Both the position numbers and the translations under genes were made by a program. A stretch of 64,000 nt of DNA, from positions 1-64,000 of the forward strand of contig NZ_BATR01000191.1 of the NCBI RefSeq assembly GCF_000739655.1, read 5' to 3'. Origin of the DNA: Verrucomicrobium sp. BvORR106 (GTDB lineage Bacteria > Verrucomicrobiota > Verrucomicrobiia > Verrucomicrobiales > Verrucomicrobiaceae). Positions 17,294-26,322 of the stretch are shown here, in pieces (positions within the stretch are counted from its first letter, which is position 1; each line of letters opens with the position of its first letter). The notes under the pieces were generated by a model. It saw only the letters and a program-made list of their open reading frames with translations. It ran no database searches and was not told where the DNA came from.

Positions 17294-17671
17294 TCACCAG
17301 CAATGCCCGCCGTAGTAGCGCGGCGCGTAGCGGCGCCGATAAACAACCGGCGGAGGGCAGTAGTCGTAGGAATAGGAATAGTAGCGAGGCGGAGGAGGTG
17401 GCGGGGGCCCATATCCATAGTCGCCGTAGGCATACTGGTCCTGCGAGTTCCCGATCAGGGAGCCCGCCAGAGCCCCCAACACGCCACCGATGGCTGCCCC
17501 TTCCAAACCACGGCCGCTCTGGTGGCCAATGATGCCGCCCGCCGCAGCGCCAGTGACTGCACCTGCCACCCCACCCACGCGCTCGTTAGGCCCCGGGTAG
17601 TAGGATACGCAGGAACTCAGGGTGAACGCAGCCGCGAGGGCTCCGACACTACAAACGGCGGGCATCTTCAT
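17294..17671 (-). CDS. Glycine-zipper lipoprotein with Tyr/Pro-rich tail
   Basis: 125 residues from MKMPAV. The lipobox LSSC places the lipidated cysteine at 21. Residues about 34-78 form a glycine zipper of repeated GxxxG type (GGVAGAVTGAAAGGIIGHQSG, then GAAIGGVLGALAGSLIG), as in SlyB/OmpA-like glycine-zipper proteins that sit in membranes. The tail is rich in Tyr, Pro and Arg (PPPPPPPRYYSYSYDY) and ends GGHCW. An outer-membrane or periplasmic location is likely; the function is unknown. Confidence 0.75.
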   Translation of the reverse strand: MKMPAVCSVGALAAAFTLSSCVSYYPGPNERVGGVAGAVTGAAAGGIIGHQSGRGLEGAAIGGVLGALAGSLIGNSQDQYAYGDYGYGPPPPPPPRYYSYSYDYCPPPVVYRRRYAPRYYGGHCW

Positions 17672-17719
17672 GGGTGTCCGTCGTTCGACGAACACCACGT
17701 GAGAACATTCAAAAAAACT

Positions 17720-18667
17720 TTAGGGCGAGGCCTGCGCCTCCGCGGCGGCCTCCTCCTTGCGAAGGCTGAATACTTCCACCTTGTTCGGATGGCCCTTCAC
17801 TTCATAAGCCCCACAAGGCTCAAACCATTCCTGTCCTTCTGTCCAACCCTCCAGGAACGCCTTGCTCACCAAGATGGGTTGGCGCGTCTGCCGGGTCAGG
17901 CTTTCGATGCGGAAAGCAAGATTCACCGCGTCACCAAGGGCGGTGTTGATGCCTTTACCCATCGCGCCGAGAGCCACGGGACCCAAATGCAAACCAATGC
18001 GACAGTCGAGCACGACGCCACGGGTCTCCCGCAAATGCTTGCGAACCGGGGTGGTCACCGCAACCTCCACCTCACGCAGCGCTCGCGCTGAATCCACCGC
18101 CTTCTGGCGGATGTCGGCCTCAATCCCCGGCCAGTAGGCAAACACACAGTCGCCGATGAACTTGTCGATCATTGCGCCATAGCGCTTCATGATCGTGTTG
18201 CAGTCCGCGTACCACTCACGCAGCAGCTCAGCGAGCTCAGTCGCACTGAGCTGGGAACTCAACTGGGTGAACCCCTTGAGATCCCCCACCAGCAGGGTGG
18301 CGGAAGTCGTCTTCACCGGCACGGGATTGCGGCGCAGCACCTGGGTCTTGGTGCCGAGCATAGTAGTATCGGTGTTGGATGAGCTCTCGCTCTGGTCGAA
18401 AAGAAACACCGCCCCGCCGATCTGCAACCGGTCCCCGTCGCGCAGCACACGGGCCGTCGTCAGTGCCACGTCGTTGACGTAGCTCCCGTTCGCACTGCCC
18501 AGGTCCACAAGCCAGTAGTGCACGCCCTCGCGGCGAATGGTGGCATGCTGTCGCGAGACGCCCGCATCATTCAGACGGATGGTTGCCTCCTCACTGCGTC
18601 CGATGAGGTTAAAGTCTTCCAGAGGAAAGGTATCACCGCTGGTTAAGGTTCTGAGGTAGGCTCCCAT
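17720..18667 (-). CDS. FHA domain - class III adenylate/guanylate cyclase
   Basis: 315 residues, no membrane segment. Residues 1-95 are an FHA phosphothreonine-binding domain (IGRSEEATIRL, GVSRQHATI, GSANGSYVND). Residues about 120-305 are a class III cyclase: metal aspartates in VGDLKGFT and FIGDCVFAYW, the substrate lysine in DKFIGD, and the transition-state Asn/Arg in LGDAVNLAFRIES are all present, so it should be active. The order suggests activity controlled by binding a phosphorylated partner, probably from a Ser/Thr kinase not in this window. It has an exceptionally good ribosome binding site. Confidence 0.92.
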   Translation of the reverse strand: MGAYLRTLTSGDTFPLEDFNLIGRSEEATIRLNDAGVSRQHATIRREGVHYWLVDLGSANGSYVNDVALTTARVLRDGDRLQIGGAVFLFDQSESSSNTDTTMLGTKTQVLRRNPVPVKTTSATLLVGDLKGFTQLSSQLSATELAELLREWYADCNTIMKRYGAMIDKFIGDCVFAYWPGIEADIRQKAVDSARALREVEVAVTTPVRKHLRETRGVVLDCRIGLHLGPVALGAMGKGINTALGDAVNLAFRIESLTRQTRQPILVSKAFLEGWTEGQEWFEPCGAYEVKGHPNKVEVFSLRKEEAAAEAQASP

Positions 18668-18670
18668 TTG

Positions 18671-18681
18671 TCACCTCCTTT
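18671..18681 (-). promoter_or_regulatory. Near-ideal Shine-Dalgarno site of the cyclase gene
   Basis: The minus strand reads AAAGGAGGTGA, with the AGGAGG core 6 nt before the ATG at 18667. This fixes the start and stands out because most genes in the window have weak sites. Confidence 0.85.
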
Positions 18682-18808
18682 CAACCGAATGGACCCATGA
18701 AAGTCAACTCTTCCTTTTTTTTCATCAGTTTGATGGCAGCCCCTTCCAGACACCCTCTCGCGTAAGATTTCAAGTTGGCATTTCCAACAACTTCTCGGAG
18801 GTTCACAG

Positions 18809-19504
18809 ATGGTTCGTAGGCAGTGGGCCCTGATGGCTTTGGCATTGATTCTGACAGCGGTCCGTATTCAGGCCCATCCCATCCCCACGCTCGTCGTGGA
18901 AGCCATTTTTCACCCAGATCGCGCCTGCGAGCTGAAGGTGAATCTCGATCCTCGTCTCTTTCTTCACGAAGTCCCCTCGACGCTTCCCCCGGTGCCAGGA
19001 TCCTGGTGGCGGGATCAGGATGAGACGGAGCGCGCTAAGAACTTGGACCGCGCGCGCCAGTACCTCGCTGGGACGCTTCAGTTCGTTTTTAATTCCTCGT
19101 CTTCCCAGCCTCCGTGGGAGGTGCAAGCCATCGACAGCATGCTGAACACGGAGATCTCTGCCACCACGGCAGAAGTGCACCTGCTGGCCCGTTGCAGGGT
19201 GAATCTCCCGACGGATGCCAAAGAGTTCAAGGTCACGCTTGCCCGCAACGCCGCCGTGCCGGTGATCCTGCTCAATTCTGAGCTGGGCAATCCCAAGGTC
19301 GTTCCCCAGTCTGTTTATCCTGGGGAAAGCAGCCGGGCCTTCTCCGTGCCAGTCACAACATCAAGCCCACCCGAGTCGGCCTCGGTCACATCGACGGCCC
19401 TTCCAAACGCCACAGGCTCCCTATGGCGTCTCATGCTCGCATCCGTCCTGGTGGTTGGTCTGGCCGCCGTCTTCTGGTGGAGCCGCCCACGGTCAAAGGC
19501 GTGA
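18809..19504 (+). CDS. Exported protein with C-terminal membrane anchor, function unknown
   Basis: 231 residues. The start has GGAGGT about 7 nt upstream. Residues 1-22 form a signal peptide ending IQA, then the mature protein begins HPIPTLVVEAIF, reminiscent of the N-terminal part of HupE/UreJ-associated proteins, though I cannot confirm this. Residues about 205-223 form a transmembrane helix followed by a short basic tail (SRPRSKA), so the body faces the periplasm. A serine/threonine-rich stretch precedes the helix. There is no enzymatic motif. Upstream is a small dyad GTTGG-CATTT-CCAAC. Confidence 0.6.
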   Translation: MVRRQWALMALALILTAVRIQAHPIPTLVVEAIFHPDRACELKVNLDPRLFLHEVPSTLPPVPGSWWRDQDETERAKNLDRARQYLAGTLQFVFNSSSSQPPWEVQAIDSMLNTEISATTAEVHLLARCRVNLPTDAKEFKVTLARNAAVPVILLNSELGNPKVVPQSVYPGESSRAFSVPVTTSSPPESASVTSTALPNATGSLWRLMLASVLVVGLAAVFWWSRPRSKA

Positions 19505-19525
19505 CAGACTGCCACCACGCCATGT

Positions 19526-20218
19526 CTAGGGCCCCTGCGCAGAAGCTTCTGCCTCGATGACCTCGGCCGAAGGCTTCCCGGATTCCTGATGGAGCCTCTC
19601 CGCCATCATCTCGGGCGTCTCAAAGCGGATCTCCTTGAGCCGGCCATGTTCCTTCACGTAGTGTCCCATCAGGCGGCCCTCGCGATCATAGTCTTTCTCC
19701 TCGCCGTGGAAGCGGCCTTCGGAATCGAGCTGCCCTTCAGACCATAGCACGCCGTTGTCATACCAGCGCAAGATGGGCCCCTCCCCCACCTCTTTCTCAT
19801 TGAGGGCGTATTGGTACTTCTTTTTGCCGTTGCCGTGGTACACCACCAAAAAGGCGGGACGCCCCTGCTCAAAAGTGCGCTCCTCACGGAGTTTGCCACC
19901 GCTGGTGAAGCTCACCGTCATGCCGTGGCGTCGACCTTTGACGTAAGGCGTACGGCGGGCCAACCGCGGCGGGGTCCGGTCATAGTGAAGCTCTACGGCA
20001 TCCCCGGTGAAGGGGAGTTCAGCAGCAGGCAGGTAGGCCAGGCCATCCTCCCGTATCTCCACCTTCACCTCCTGATAGCCTGGCACAGCGTCCTCTGCGG
20101 GAGGGCTGCCTGCGCGGTCCAACGCTGCCCGCCCCTTCGCCTCCATCTCACAGGAACAAAAAAGCGCGGCACTCAGAAAAAGCACTGCAGCCTGGGCAAA
20201 AGGATTTCTGGAAATCAT
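19526..20218 (-). CDS. MORN/YwqK-like repeat lipoprotein
   Basis: 230 residues starting at MISRNP. The signal region ends in LFCSC, a plausible lipobox. The mature protein has four or five MORN-like units (YVKGRRHGMTVSFTSGGKL, FEQGRPAFLVVYHGNGKKK, ILRWYDNGVLWSEGQL, GRFHGEEKDYDREGRL), as in the YwqK antitoxin-component family. In other bacteria such proteins are of unclear function. It converges with the preceding gene at a 21-bp gap. A related MORN-like segment is inserted in the Yej-like permease at 50087-51685. Confidence 0.75.
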   Translation of the reverse strand: MISRNPFAQAAVLFLSAALFCSCEMEAKGRAALDRAGSPPAEDAVPGYQEVKVEIREDGLAYLPAAELPFTGDAVELHYDRTPPRLARRTPYVKGRRHGMTVSFTSGGKLREERTFEQGRPAFLVVYHGNGKKKYQYALNEKEVGEGPILRWYDNGVLWSEGQLDSEGRFHGEEKDYDREGRLMGHYVKEHGRLKEIRFETPEMMAERLHQESGKPSAEVIEAEASAQGP

Positions 20219-20286
20219 GTGAAGGTATAAAAATTTTAACCACCAGCCCACGGTCTTCCCGTGCGCAACTTCAGCGGTTTTTTGGA

Positions 20287-21213
20287 TCAGGCGGAGCGCT
20301 CAGGAGCTTCAGGCTCGTCTGCGGCCTGATCATCCTCAGGAAGCTCAGTCTCCTCGTTAGCGAAGGCCTCTTCGTCAGAAGCCTCCCCTTCAGAGGTCAG
20401 GGACTCATCTGTCTCTGCCTCTTCTTCAACAACCTCTTCGTGGGCCTCATGCGACGAGGCTTCATCGAGCTCAGCCTCCGTTGGCTCGGAAACTTCCGTT
20501 GCGGAGGTTTCTTCTGCCGTCACAGACGCTGCCGGCTCTTCTGCCACAGGGGCTTCATCGGCAGTAGGGGCGGCATCAGCGACAGCTTGGTCTGGAACGT
20601 TCGCCCCCTTGCCTGCTTTGCCACCCTTCTTGCCCTTCTCCAGGTTTTCGACCTTGCCATCAGGCGTGATCCGCATGCCTACGGCAGCAGCCGCCTCAGC
20701 CGCTGGGCCACCGAAGCCCAGAAGCATCGCCACTTCATCCTGAACCATCGCCAGTTCGTCCAGGCGAAGCTCAGGATCCTTGATGATGAAAACTTCCCCG
20801 CTCTTGCGGTGCTCGTAGATGATCGTCTTCCCGTGCTCGGTCTCCTTCGTCTCCTTGGGCACCAGCTGCTTCTTCCGCTCCAGCATCAACGCCAGGATGT
20901 ACCGGGCGTGTTCGGTGTGTTCTTCATCCTCTTCGACGAACCGTCTCAGGAGATCTTCAGCGCTCTCGCGGCTGGTGATCTCCACCTTCGGCCGCAGGCT
21001 CTCCGGTCTGACGTACTCAGCCTTCCAGTAGGAGAAAGGCTTGCGCTCGGCAAGCTCCTCCGCCCAGGCTGACTCTGCCACATCCCGCCGCTGGAATTCA
21101 CCGGAGACTGTATCGAAATAAATGGCTGTGTAAAACCTCTCCCCTTCTTCAAACGGGCGATTGGTGCGGGAGCATTCGTGAGCTCGTGATTTAATGTTCC
21201 AGTTGGCTTGCAT
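20287..21213 (-). CDS. Conserved hypothetical protein with acidic low-complexity tail
   Basis: 308 residues without signal or membrane segment. The N-terminal domain (1-160) is globular and contains AHECSRTNRPFEEGERFY, FSYWKAEYVRPE and YILALMLERKKQLV; I recognise this as a domain seen in other Verrucomicrobia and Planctomycetes but with no known function. After a short KGKKGGKAGKG linker the last about 110 residues are almost entirely Ala, Glu, Asp, Ser and Thr, probably disordered. Only 8 bp separate it from the LptF/G-like gene upstream, so both are probably in one operon. Confidence 0.7.
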   Translation of the reverse strand: MQANWNIKSRAHECSRTNRPFEEGERFYTAIYFDTVSGEFQRRDVAESAWAEELAERKPFSYWKAEYVRPESLRPKVEITSRESAEDLLRRFVEEDEEHTEHARYILALMLERKKQLVPKETKETEHGKTIIYEHRKSGEVFIIKDPELRLDELAMVQDEVAMLLGFGGPAAEAAAAVGMRITPDGKVENLEKGKKGGKAGKGANVPDQAVADAAPTADEAPVAEEPAASVTAEETSATEVSEPTEAELDEASSHEAHEEVVEEEAETDESLTSEGEASDEEAFANEETELPEDDQAADEPEAPERSA

Positions 21214-21221
21214 CCCAGAGG

Positions 21222-22952
21222 TTAGGCGGTCTTGACGAAGATGCGTGAGCGAAGGGCCTGCCAGATCACGGCCAGCTTCTCACGGAGGGTCTTGAAGGAC
21301 AATTTTGGCAGTTCCTTGTTCTGGGACCGAAGCTTGAACAGGTAAACACCGATGCTCCCCAGCAGCAGGTGCGGCAGCCAAACGGAGACGTATGAGGGGA
21401 TGATGTTGCTCTTGCCCAGGTTCAGGAAAAGGTTGTCCATGAACATCAGCGCAAAGAAGAAGATCACGGCCATCGACAAACCACCCACGAGACCGCGCCT
21501 GGAGAACACGACGGAAAGAGGGGCCGCAAACAGCACCACCACCATGCACTGCCAGGGGAATGTGAAGCGGTAGAAAAGGTGCGTGAGGTACGGAGCCAGC
21601 TTCCGCTGCCCGTAGGCAGAGTTTCCGCGGATGTAGGAAATCAGATCCGGCACCCCGAGATAGTCAGGCACCAAGGTGCCGCTGAGCAGGATCCACGGCG
21701 TTTCCGTCCAGCCTTCGAAGTCGATACGCGGGTGACCGGTCCCCGTGTCGAAGTTCTGCATCGCCACGACCTGACCGTTCTTATAGGTGACTTCCACGCC
21801 GGAGTAGAACGACCAGACCTTGCGGTCCGGCCACCAGAAGGCGCTCTTGGCAAACCAGCCCTTCACCAGACGGCCTTGGTCATCTTCCTGACGAATTTCA
21901 ATGCGGCGCATGCGGTCTCCGCGCAAGTCTTCCGGCACCTGCCCCACGAACCATGTCCGTCGGTCTTCCTGGTTTCGGTACATCAAGCCCATCACCAGGA
22001 AGTTCTTCCCGATGCGCTCCTTCACGTTCTCCAGGAGCTTCTCCTTGTTGCCCGCTGAAACGGGAGCCCAGTGGTAGTTGGCCGCCATTCCCAACAGAGA
22101 GGCGCAGCAAGCGATCACGTAGAAGGGCTTGAGCACATCGAACATGCTCTTGCCGGTGCCCAGCATGGAGATCAACTCGTTCGTGCGGGACATGCGCCCC
22201 AGAGTGTACAGAGTGGAGAGAAGCAGCGTGATGGGTGCCACCGTCACGAAGATGAACGGGATCAGCTTCACGTAGAACATCAGGATCTGCGTCCGGGAGA
22301 TCTTGTTCTCCTGGAAGTCCTGCATGTTGTCCAGCAGGTCCATCACGATCCAGAGGGTGCAGAAGGCGATGAAACAGAACATCACCGGCTGGAGGAAGGA
22401 ACGCATCACATAGCGCTCAAGGATCTTGCTCCGGGAATAGTACGTGAGCACCAGCGGCGGTGTGCACAGCAGCCCCAGAATCAGCAACAGCTGCACTCCA
22501 AAGGCCGTGACGGAAAAGACTTCCCCTGAGAAACTGGCACTGAGCGTCTCCCAGCGGTCATAGAGCTGGCTGACCAGAGCCCAGAGGGCCAGATAGGCGC
22601 AGGCAATCCAGGTTGGGATCACCATCTTCCGGGCATCCGGATAGGCACGCAGGATGAAGGCATGGTAGGCCACCCCGCCCACCAGCACAAACAGGCGCAT
22701 GTAGGAGAGGATGTAGAGGGTGAAGTACGCTCCATCTGGCGGCGCCTCCCATCCCTTGGGCAGCTCATTGATGTTGGAGGGCGTCACCGGCATGTAGTTG
22801 CGGTGATACCCGGCCATCTGGCAGATGAACATGACGATCACTGCCAGTAACAGGGCGAGCCAGCCGGCATTCGGGGAGTGCCGCAACCAGCGCCAGATGG
22901 CGTTGCAGCCGTCTAAAACGGGAGTGAGCACTTTCCGGAGTTGCTTTGTCAT
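21222..22952 (-). CDS. LptF/LptG-family permease with extra N-terminal membrane domain
   Basis: 576 residues, compared with about 360 for LptF or LptG. Residues from about 178 on match the family: KILERYVMRSFLQPVMFCFIAF, then DLLDNMQDFQENKISRTQ, a periplasmic beta-rich domain (about 330-440), and C-terminal helices with FPWQCMVVVLFAAPLSVVF. The first 170 residues add about four predicted membrane helices. In lipopolysaccharide export LptF and LptG form the inner-membrane pair moved by the LptB ATPase; neither the second permease nor LptB is nearby. The gene is followed closely by the acidic-tail protein. Confidence 0.87.
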   Translation of the reverse strand: MTKQLRKVLTPVLDGCNAIWRWLRHSPNAGWLALLLAVIVMFICQMAGYHRNYMPVTPSNINELPKGWEAPPDGAYFTLYILSYMRLFVLVGGVAYHAFILRAYPDARKMVIPTWIACAYLALWALVSQLYDRWETLSASFSGEVFSVTAFGVQLLLILGLLCTPPLVLTYYSRSKILERYVMRSFLQPVMFCFIAFCTLWIVMDLLDNMQDFQENKISRTQILMFYVKLIPFIFVTVAPITLLLSTLYTLGRMSRTNELISMLGTGKSMFDVLKPFYVIACCASLLGMAANYHWAPVSAGNKEKLLENVKERIGKNFLVMGLMYRNQEDRRTWFVGQVPEDLRGDRMRRIEIRQEDDQGRLVKGWFAKSAFWWPDRKVWSFYSGVEVTYKNGQVVAMQNFDTGTGHPRIDFEGWTETPWILLSGTLVPDYLGVPDLISYIRGNSAYGQRKLAPYLTHLFYRFTFPWQCMVVVLFAAPLSVVFSRRGLVGGLSMAVIFFFALMFMDNLFLNLGKSNIIPSYVSVWLPHLLLGSIGVYLFKLRSQNKELPKLSFKTLREKLAVIWQALRSRIFVKTA

Positions 22953-23065
22953 GCTTGGGGGTGGGAGGTTTCAACACAAACCGCCCCTCGTCAAGGAGGG
23001 GCAAATGCCCGAACACCGTCTGCACCTTGCACAGCGGCCCGCCCAGACGTATCAAAACGACCTCC

Positions 23066-25069
23066 ATGATTCACATTGCCTCCGATGCCGAAAGCGCCGC
23101 CCAACCCACACTGGCGGAGCGTATGGCACAGGCATTCTCGCCCGACGGCATCCTGGCTAAGTCGCCTGACTTCGAGTACCGGAAGCAGCAGCAGCGCATG
23201 GCGAAAATAGTTGGGAAAGCGCTCGAGACGACCCGCCCGGTGGTCATCGAGGCCGCCACTGGCGTCGGCAAATCCCTCGCCTACCTCCTGCCCTCCGTAA
23301 CGTTCGCGATGGAAAAGAAGCGTAAAGCCATCATCACCACCCACACGATCAACCTCCAGGAGCAGCTCATTCACAAGGATCTGCCGATCGTGCAGAAAAT
23401 CATCGGCACCCCCTTCAAGTCAGAACTCCTCAAAGGCCGCGGGAACTACCTGTGCCCCCAGCGCCTGGAACGGGCCTTCCAGGGCACGCCGGATCTTTTC
23501 ACCACCAGCGAGCAAGCCGAACTGAAGCTGATCTGGGAATGGAGTCAGAAGACACTGGATGGGAGCCTGAGCGACCTGGATTTCACCCCCTCGCCCAAGG
23601 TCTGGTCCCAGATCTGCAGCGAGTCCTACATCTGCACTCCCCGTCGCTGCGGCCAGACCCGCTGCTTCTACCAGGCAGTCCGGAAACGCATGGCGGAGGC
23701 GGATGTGCTGGTGATGAACCACTCGCTCTTCTTCATGCTGCTCTCCTCCACGGAGGATGTGCTACCCGAGGACGCCAACTTCCTGTACCCCAAGGACTTC
23801 CTGATCGTGGATGAAGCTCACACGATCGAAAACGTGGCCGCCAGGGCCTTCGGCCTCCACCTGTCTGAGAGCAGCATCCGCTTTGAACTGCAACGGCTCT
23901 TCAATCCGCGCACCAAGAAGGGCCAGTTCCCCCACCAGGGAGATGCCGTGGGCTGTCGCGCGGTGACGGAAGCGCTGGACGCCATGGAAATGTTCTTCCG
24001 TGCCGTGGAAGGTTCCTCTCACTTCATGAACCAGCAGAGCCGCGAGTTCCGGGTCAGGGAGACGGGGTTGGTGGACAACACCATCGCCCTCCCGCTGCAC
24101 CGGGTCATCGAGCGGACAAAAATAGCGGGAGATGCGGCCAAGAACGAAACCTCCCGCCTGGAATTCCAAGACCTGACCCGCAGGCTGGCCTCCGTACAGG
24201 CCGGGATGACGGCCTTTCTCGACCAGACCGAGGACGATCACGTGTACTGGGTGGAGCGCAGCGGCGGCGACAACCGTGCCGTGAGCCTGCACAGCGCCCC
24301 CATCGATGTGAGCCCGCAGCTCTCCAAGCTTTTCTTCCAGGGCGACAAGGCTTGTATCCTGACCAGCGCCACCCTGGGAGTGGGTGAGGCGGAAGACCTC
24401 AGCTACTTCCGTCAACGCGTCGGGGCCACCTCCACCGTGGCCGTGAACATCGCGAGTCCATTTGATTTCGAGAAACAGATGCGGCTCTACCTGGTGAAAT
24501 CCATGCCTGCGCCGGGCACCAAAGAACACGAGGCCGCCCTTCCCAAATGGATCGAGCACTTTCTGGATCTGTCCCAAGGCCGGGCCTTCGTGCTTTTCAC
24601 CAGCTACACCCAGATGACGCGCATCGCGGAGCAAATGGAAGAGTTCTGTGAGGATCGCGGCTGGACCCTGCTGGTTCAGGGCCGCAATCTGCCCCGTCAC
24701 CAGTTGCTCGCCGAATTCCGCCGGGACACCCATAGCATCCTCTTCGGTACCGAGAGCTTCTGGACCGGGGTCGATGTGCCGGGAGAGGCACTCAGCAATG
24801 TCATCATCACCAAGCTTCCCTTCGCCGTGCCGGATCACCCCCTCACGGCTGCCCGCCTGGAGCACATCGAAGAGAGTGGCGGCAATCCCTTCACGGAATA
24901 CTCTGTGCCAGAAGCCATCCTCAAGCTCCGCCAAGGTGTGGGTCGCCTGATCCGCACGAAAAAGGATCAGGGCATCTGCGCCATTCTGGACAACCGGGTG
25001 CTCACCAAGCCCTACGGCCGGGCCTTTCTCAAGGCACTGCCCCCCTGTCCGGTGGAAATTATCTCCTGA
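23066..25069 (+). CDS. dinG: DinG/XPD-family ATP-dependent DNA helicase with Fe-S cluster motif
   Basis: 667 residues starting at MIHIAS; 40 upstream codons are open but unlike the family. Walker A is EAATGVGKS (62-70), the helicase box II is DEAH (249-252) in LIVDEAHTIENVA. Cysteines C130, C184, C190, C195 and C200 lie between them where XPD/DinG proteins bind a 4Fe-4S cluster. C-terminal motifs include LTSATL and the GTESFWTGVDVPG segment, plus the final QGVGRLIRTKKDQG box. It unwinds DNA 5' to 3' in repair and resolution of unusual structures. It converges with the M23 peptidase gene. Confidence 0.93.
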   Translation: MIHIASDAESAAQPTLAERMAQAFSPDGILAKSPDFEYRKQQQRMAKIVGKALETTRPVVIEAATGVGKSLAYLLPSVTFAMEKKRKAIITTHTINLQEQLIHKDLPIVQKIIGTPFKSELLKGRGNYLCPQRLERAFQGTPDLFTTSEQAELKLIWEWSQKTLDGSLSDLDFTPSPKVWSQICSESYICTPRRCGQTRCFYQAVRKRMAEADVLVMNHSLFFMLLSSTEDVLPEDANFLYPKDFLIVDEAHTIENVAARAFGLHLSESSIRFELQRLFNPRTKKGQFPHQGDAVGCRAVTEALDAMEMFFRAVEGSSHFMNQQSREFRVRETGLVDNTIALPLHRVIERTKIAGDAAKNETSRLEFQDLTRRLASVQAGMTAFLDQTEDDHVYWVERSGGDNRAVSLHSAPIDVSPQLSKLFFQGDKACILTSATLGVGEAEDLSYFRQRVGATSTVAVNIASPFDFEKQMRLYLVKSMPAPGTKEHEAALPKWIEHFLDLSQGRAFVLFTSYTQMTRIAEQMEEFCEDRGWTLLVQGRNLPRHQLLAEFRRDTHSILFGTESFWTGVDVPGEALSNVIITKLPFAVPDHPLTAARLEHIEESGGNPFTEYSVPEAILKLRQGVGRLIRTKKDQGICAILDNRVLTKPYGRAFLKALPPCPVEIIS

Positions 25070-25099
25070 CCAGACGGTCGCCCCAGCCTGGGTCGGGGC

Positions 25100-26125
25100 T
25101 TACTTCTCCTCCAGGCCGGTAGTCACGCCACCATTGGCGATTTTGGATTTGAGCCGGGACCAGAAGTCGCTCTTACCTGCAGTCGGATCTGATGGAGGCG
25201 TCGGAATAGTGCTGCCGGGGATGGTGGAAGGGCCCGGAGTTCCGGGAAGAGGGGCAGGCGGGGTAGAGGCAGTGGTCGATCCCGCCCCAGGTTTGCCCGC
25301 CGCGGGATAACCGCTTCCCGGACCATTGATGACAGGAATCGTCAGCCCACGACCCGTGCGGGTGAATCCGCGGGACGGCGCCGAACCAGAGGCGGTGTTG
25401 GCCGCCGACGAGGTGGCGCCGGAAACGCGCTCCTGTGCCTCCGTCAGCTCACCCCCGTATGCCGCAAAGGTATTGATCGGCACATCGTACTTTTTGAAGT
25501 CCGAGGCCAGCTGGCGATGCGCGTTGATGAAAGCCGTGGGGCTGTGGTAGTTGGAATAGTCCTTCGCAAACTTGGAGCGGTTCATCCCGATGGCGAGATT
25601 CTTCCGCACCTCCAGGTGGAGGTGCACAGGGTACATCCCGTTGTTTCCCCCCATGGTACCCACCAGCTGACCCTTCTCGATCATCTGCCCCACTTTCACC
25701 TTCCGTTCCAAAAGGTGCCCGTAGAGAGAGTCCACCATCTCGATCTTGCCCGTCACTTCCCGGAAAACGTGCCGGATGATGACCACGTTCCCCCAGCCGA
25801 CCTTGATGTCTTCTGACTGCACCACAATGCCCCGCCCGATCGCGTAAATCGGATCTCCGAGGTCACTGTCGCCACCGCCAGAGCCGTTCCAGTCTTCGCC
25901 CAAGTGCCCGTTGGGCCAGAATCCGCGAGCCTTGTAGTATCCCGTCCCCTCGGGCTTGCCACAGGGAAAATCGAATCCGTCCGCCAGCTGGCAACGAGCC
26001 GTGTCGAACGCTGCGACGGGCCCAGCCCCCAGGAAAACCGTCATCATGGCCACGGCAGCGATCCAACCCAATACGGGTCCACGGGGCGGGTTATGGAGCG
26101 GCAGGAGGGTCGGACGACGGAGCAT
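25100..26125 (-). CDS. Secreted M23 (LytM-type) peptidase-like protein
   Basis: 341 residues from MLRRPT; the frame is open 36 codons more. An export signal ends near VAAFDT. The LytM fold is visible as HLGEDWNGSGGGDSDLGD (first zinc His and Asp), DSLYGHLL and PVHLHLEVR (HxH), so all zinc ligands are present. Family members cleave peptidoglycan cross-bridges. The C-terminal about 130 residues are Pro/Ser/Gly/Thr-rich, probably disordered, ending SRLKSKIANGG. It is divergent from uppP, another cell-wall gene. Confidence 0.88.
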   Translation of the reverse strand: MLRRPTLLPLHNPPRGPVLGWIAAVAMMTVFLGAGPVAAFDTARCQLADGFDFPCGKPEGTGYYKARGFWPNGHLGEDWNGSGGGDSDLGDPIYAIGRGIVVQSEDIKVGWGNVVIIRHVFREVTGKIEMVDSLYGHLLERKVKVGQMIEKGQLVGTMGGNNGMYPVHLHLEVRKNLAIGMNRSKFAKDYSNYHSPTAFINAHRQLASDFKKYDVPINTFAAYGGELTEAQERVSGATSSAANTASGSAPSRGFTRTGRGLTIPVINGPGSGYPAAGKPGAGSTTASTPPAPLPGTPGPSTIPGSTIPTPPSDPTAGKSDFWSRLKSKIANGGVTTGLEEK

Positions 26126-26322
26126 TCGGCTTGCGACAGTTTTAAGGATCAATGCGTTGAAAAAGAGACAGGGGGTCTGGCGGGGGACGACACGGTAACC
26201 GGGGTTGGGAGGATTGCCACGATCAAGTTGCATATGAAGCCAAGTTCACCGGCAGGCCGTGATTGAAGCTTGCGCATCCGTGTTCCTCCCCCATCATGCC
26301 GGGCTCATCCCCCAAACGCACC

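Noticed and set aside
25070-25099. Terminator between the convergent DinG and M23 genes
   Set aside because: GCCCCAGCCTGGGTCGGGGC gives only a short imperfect hairpin and lacks a T-run on either strand.
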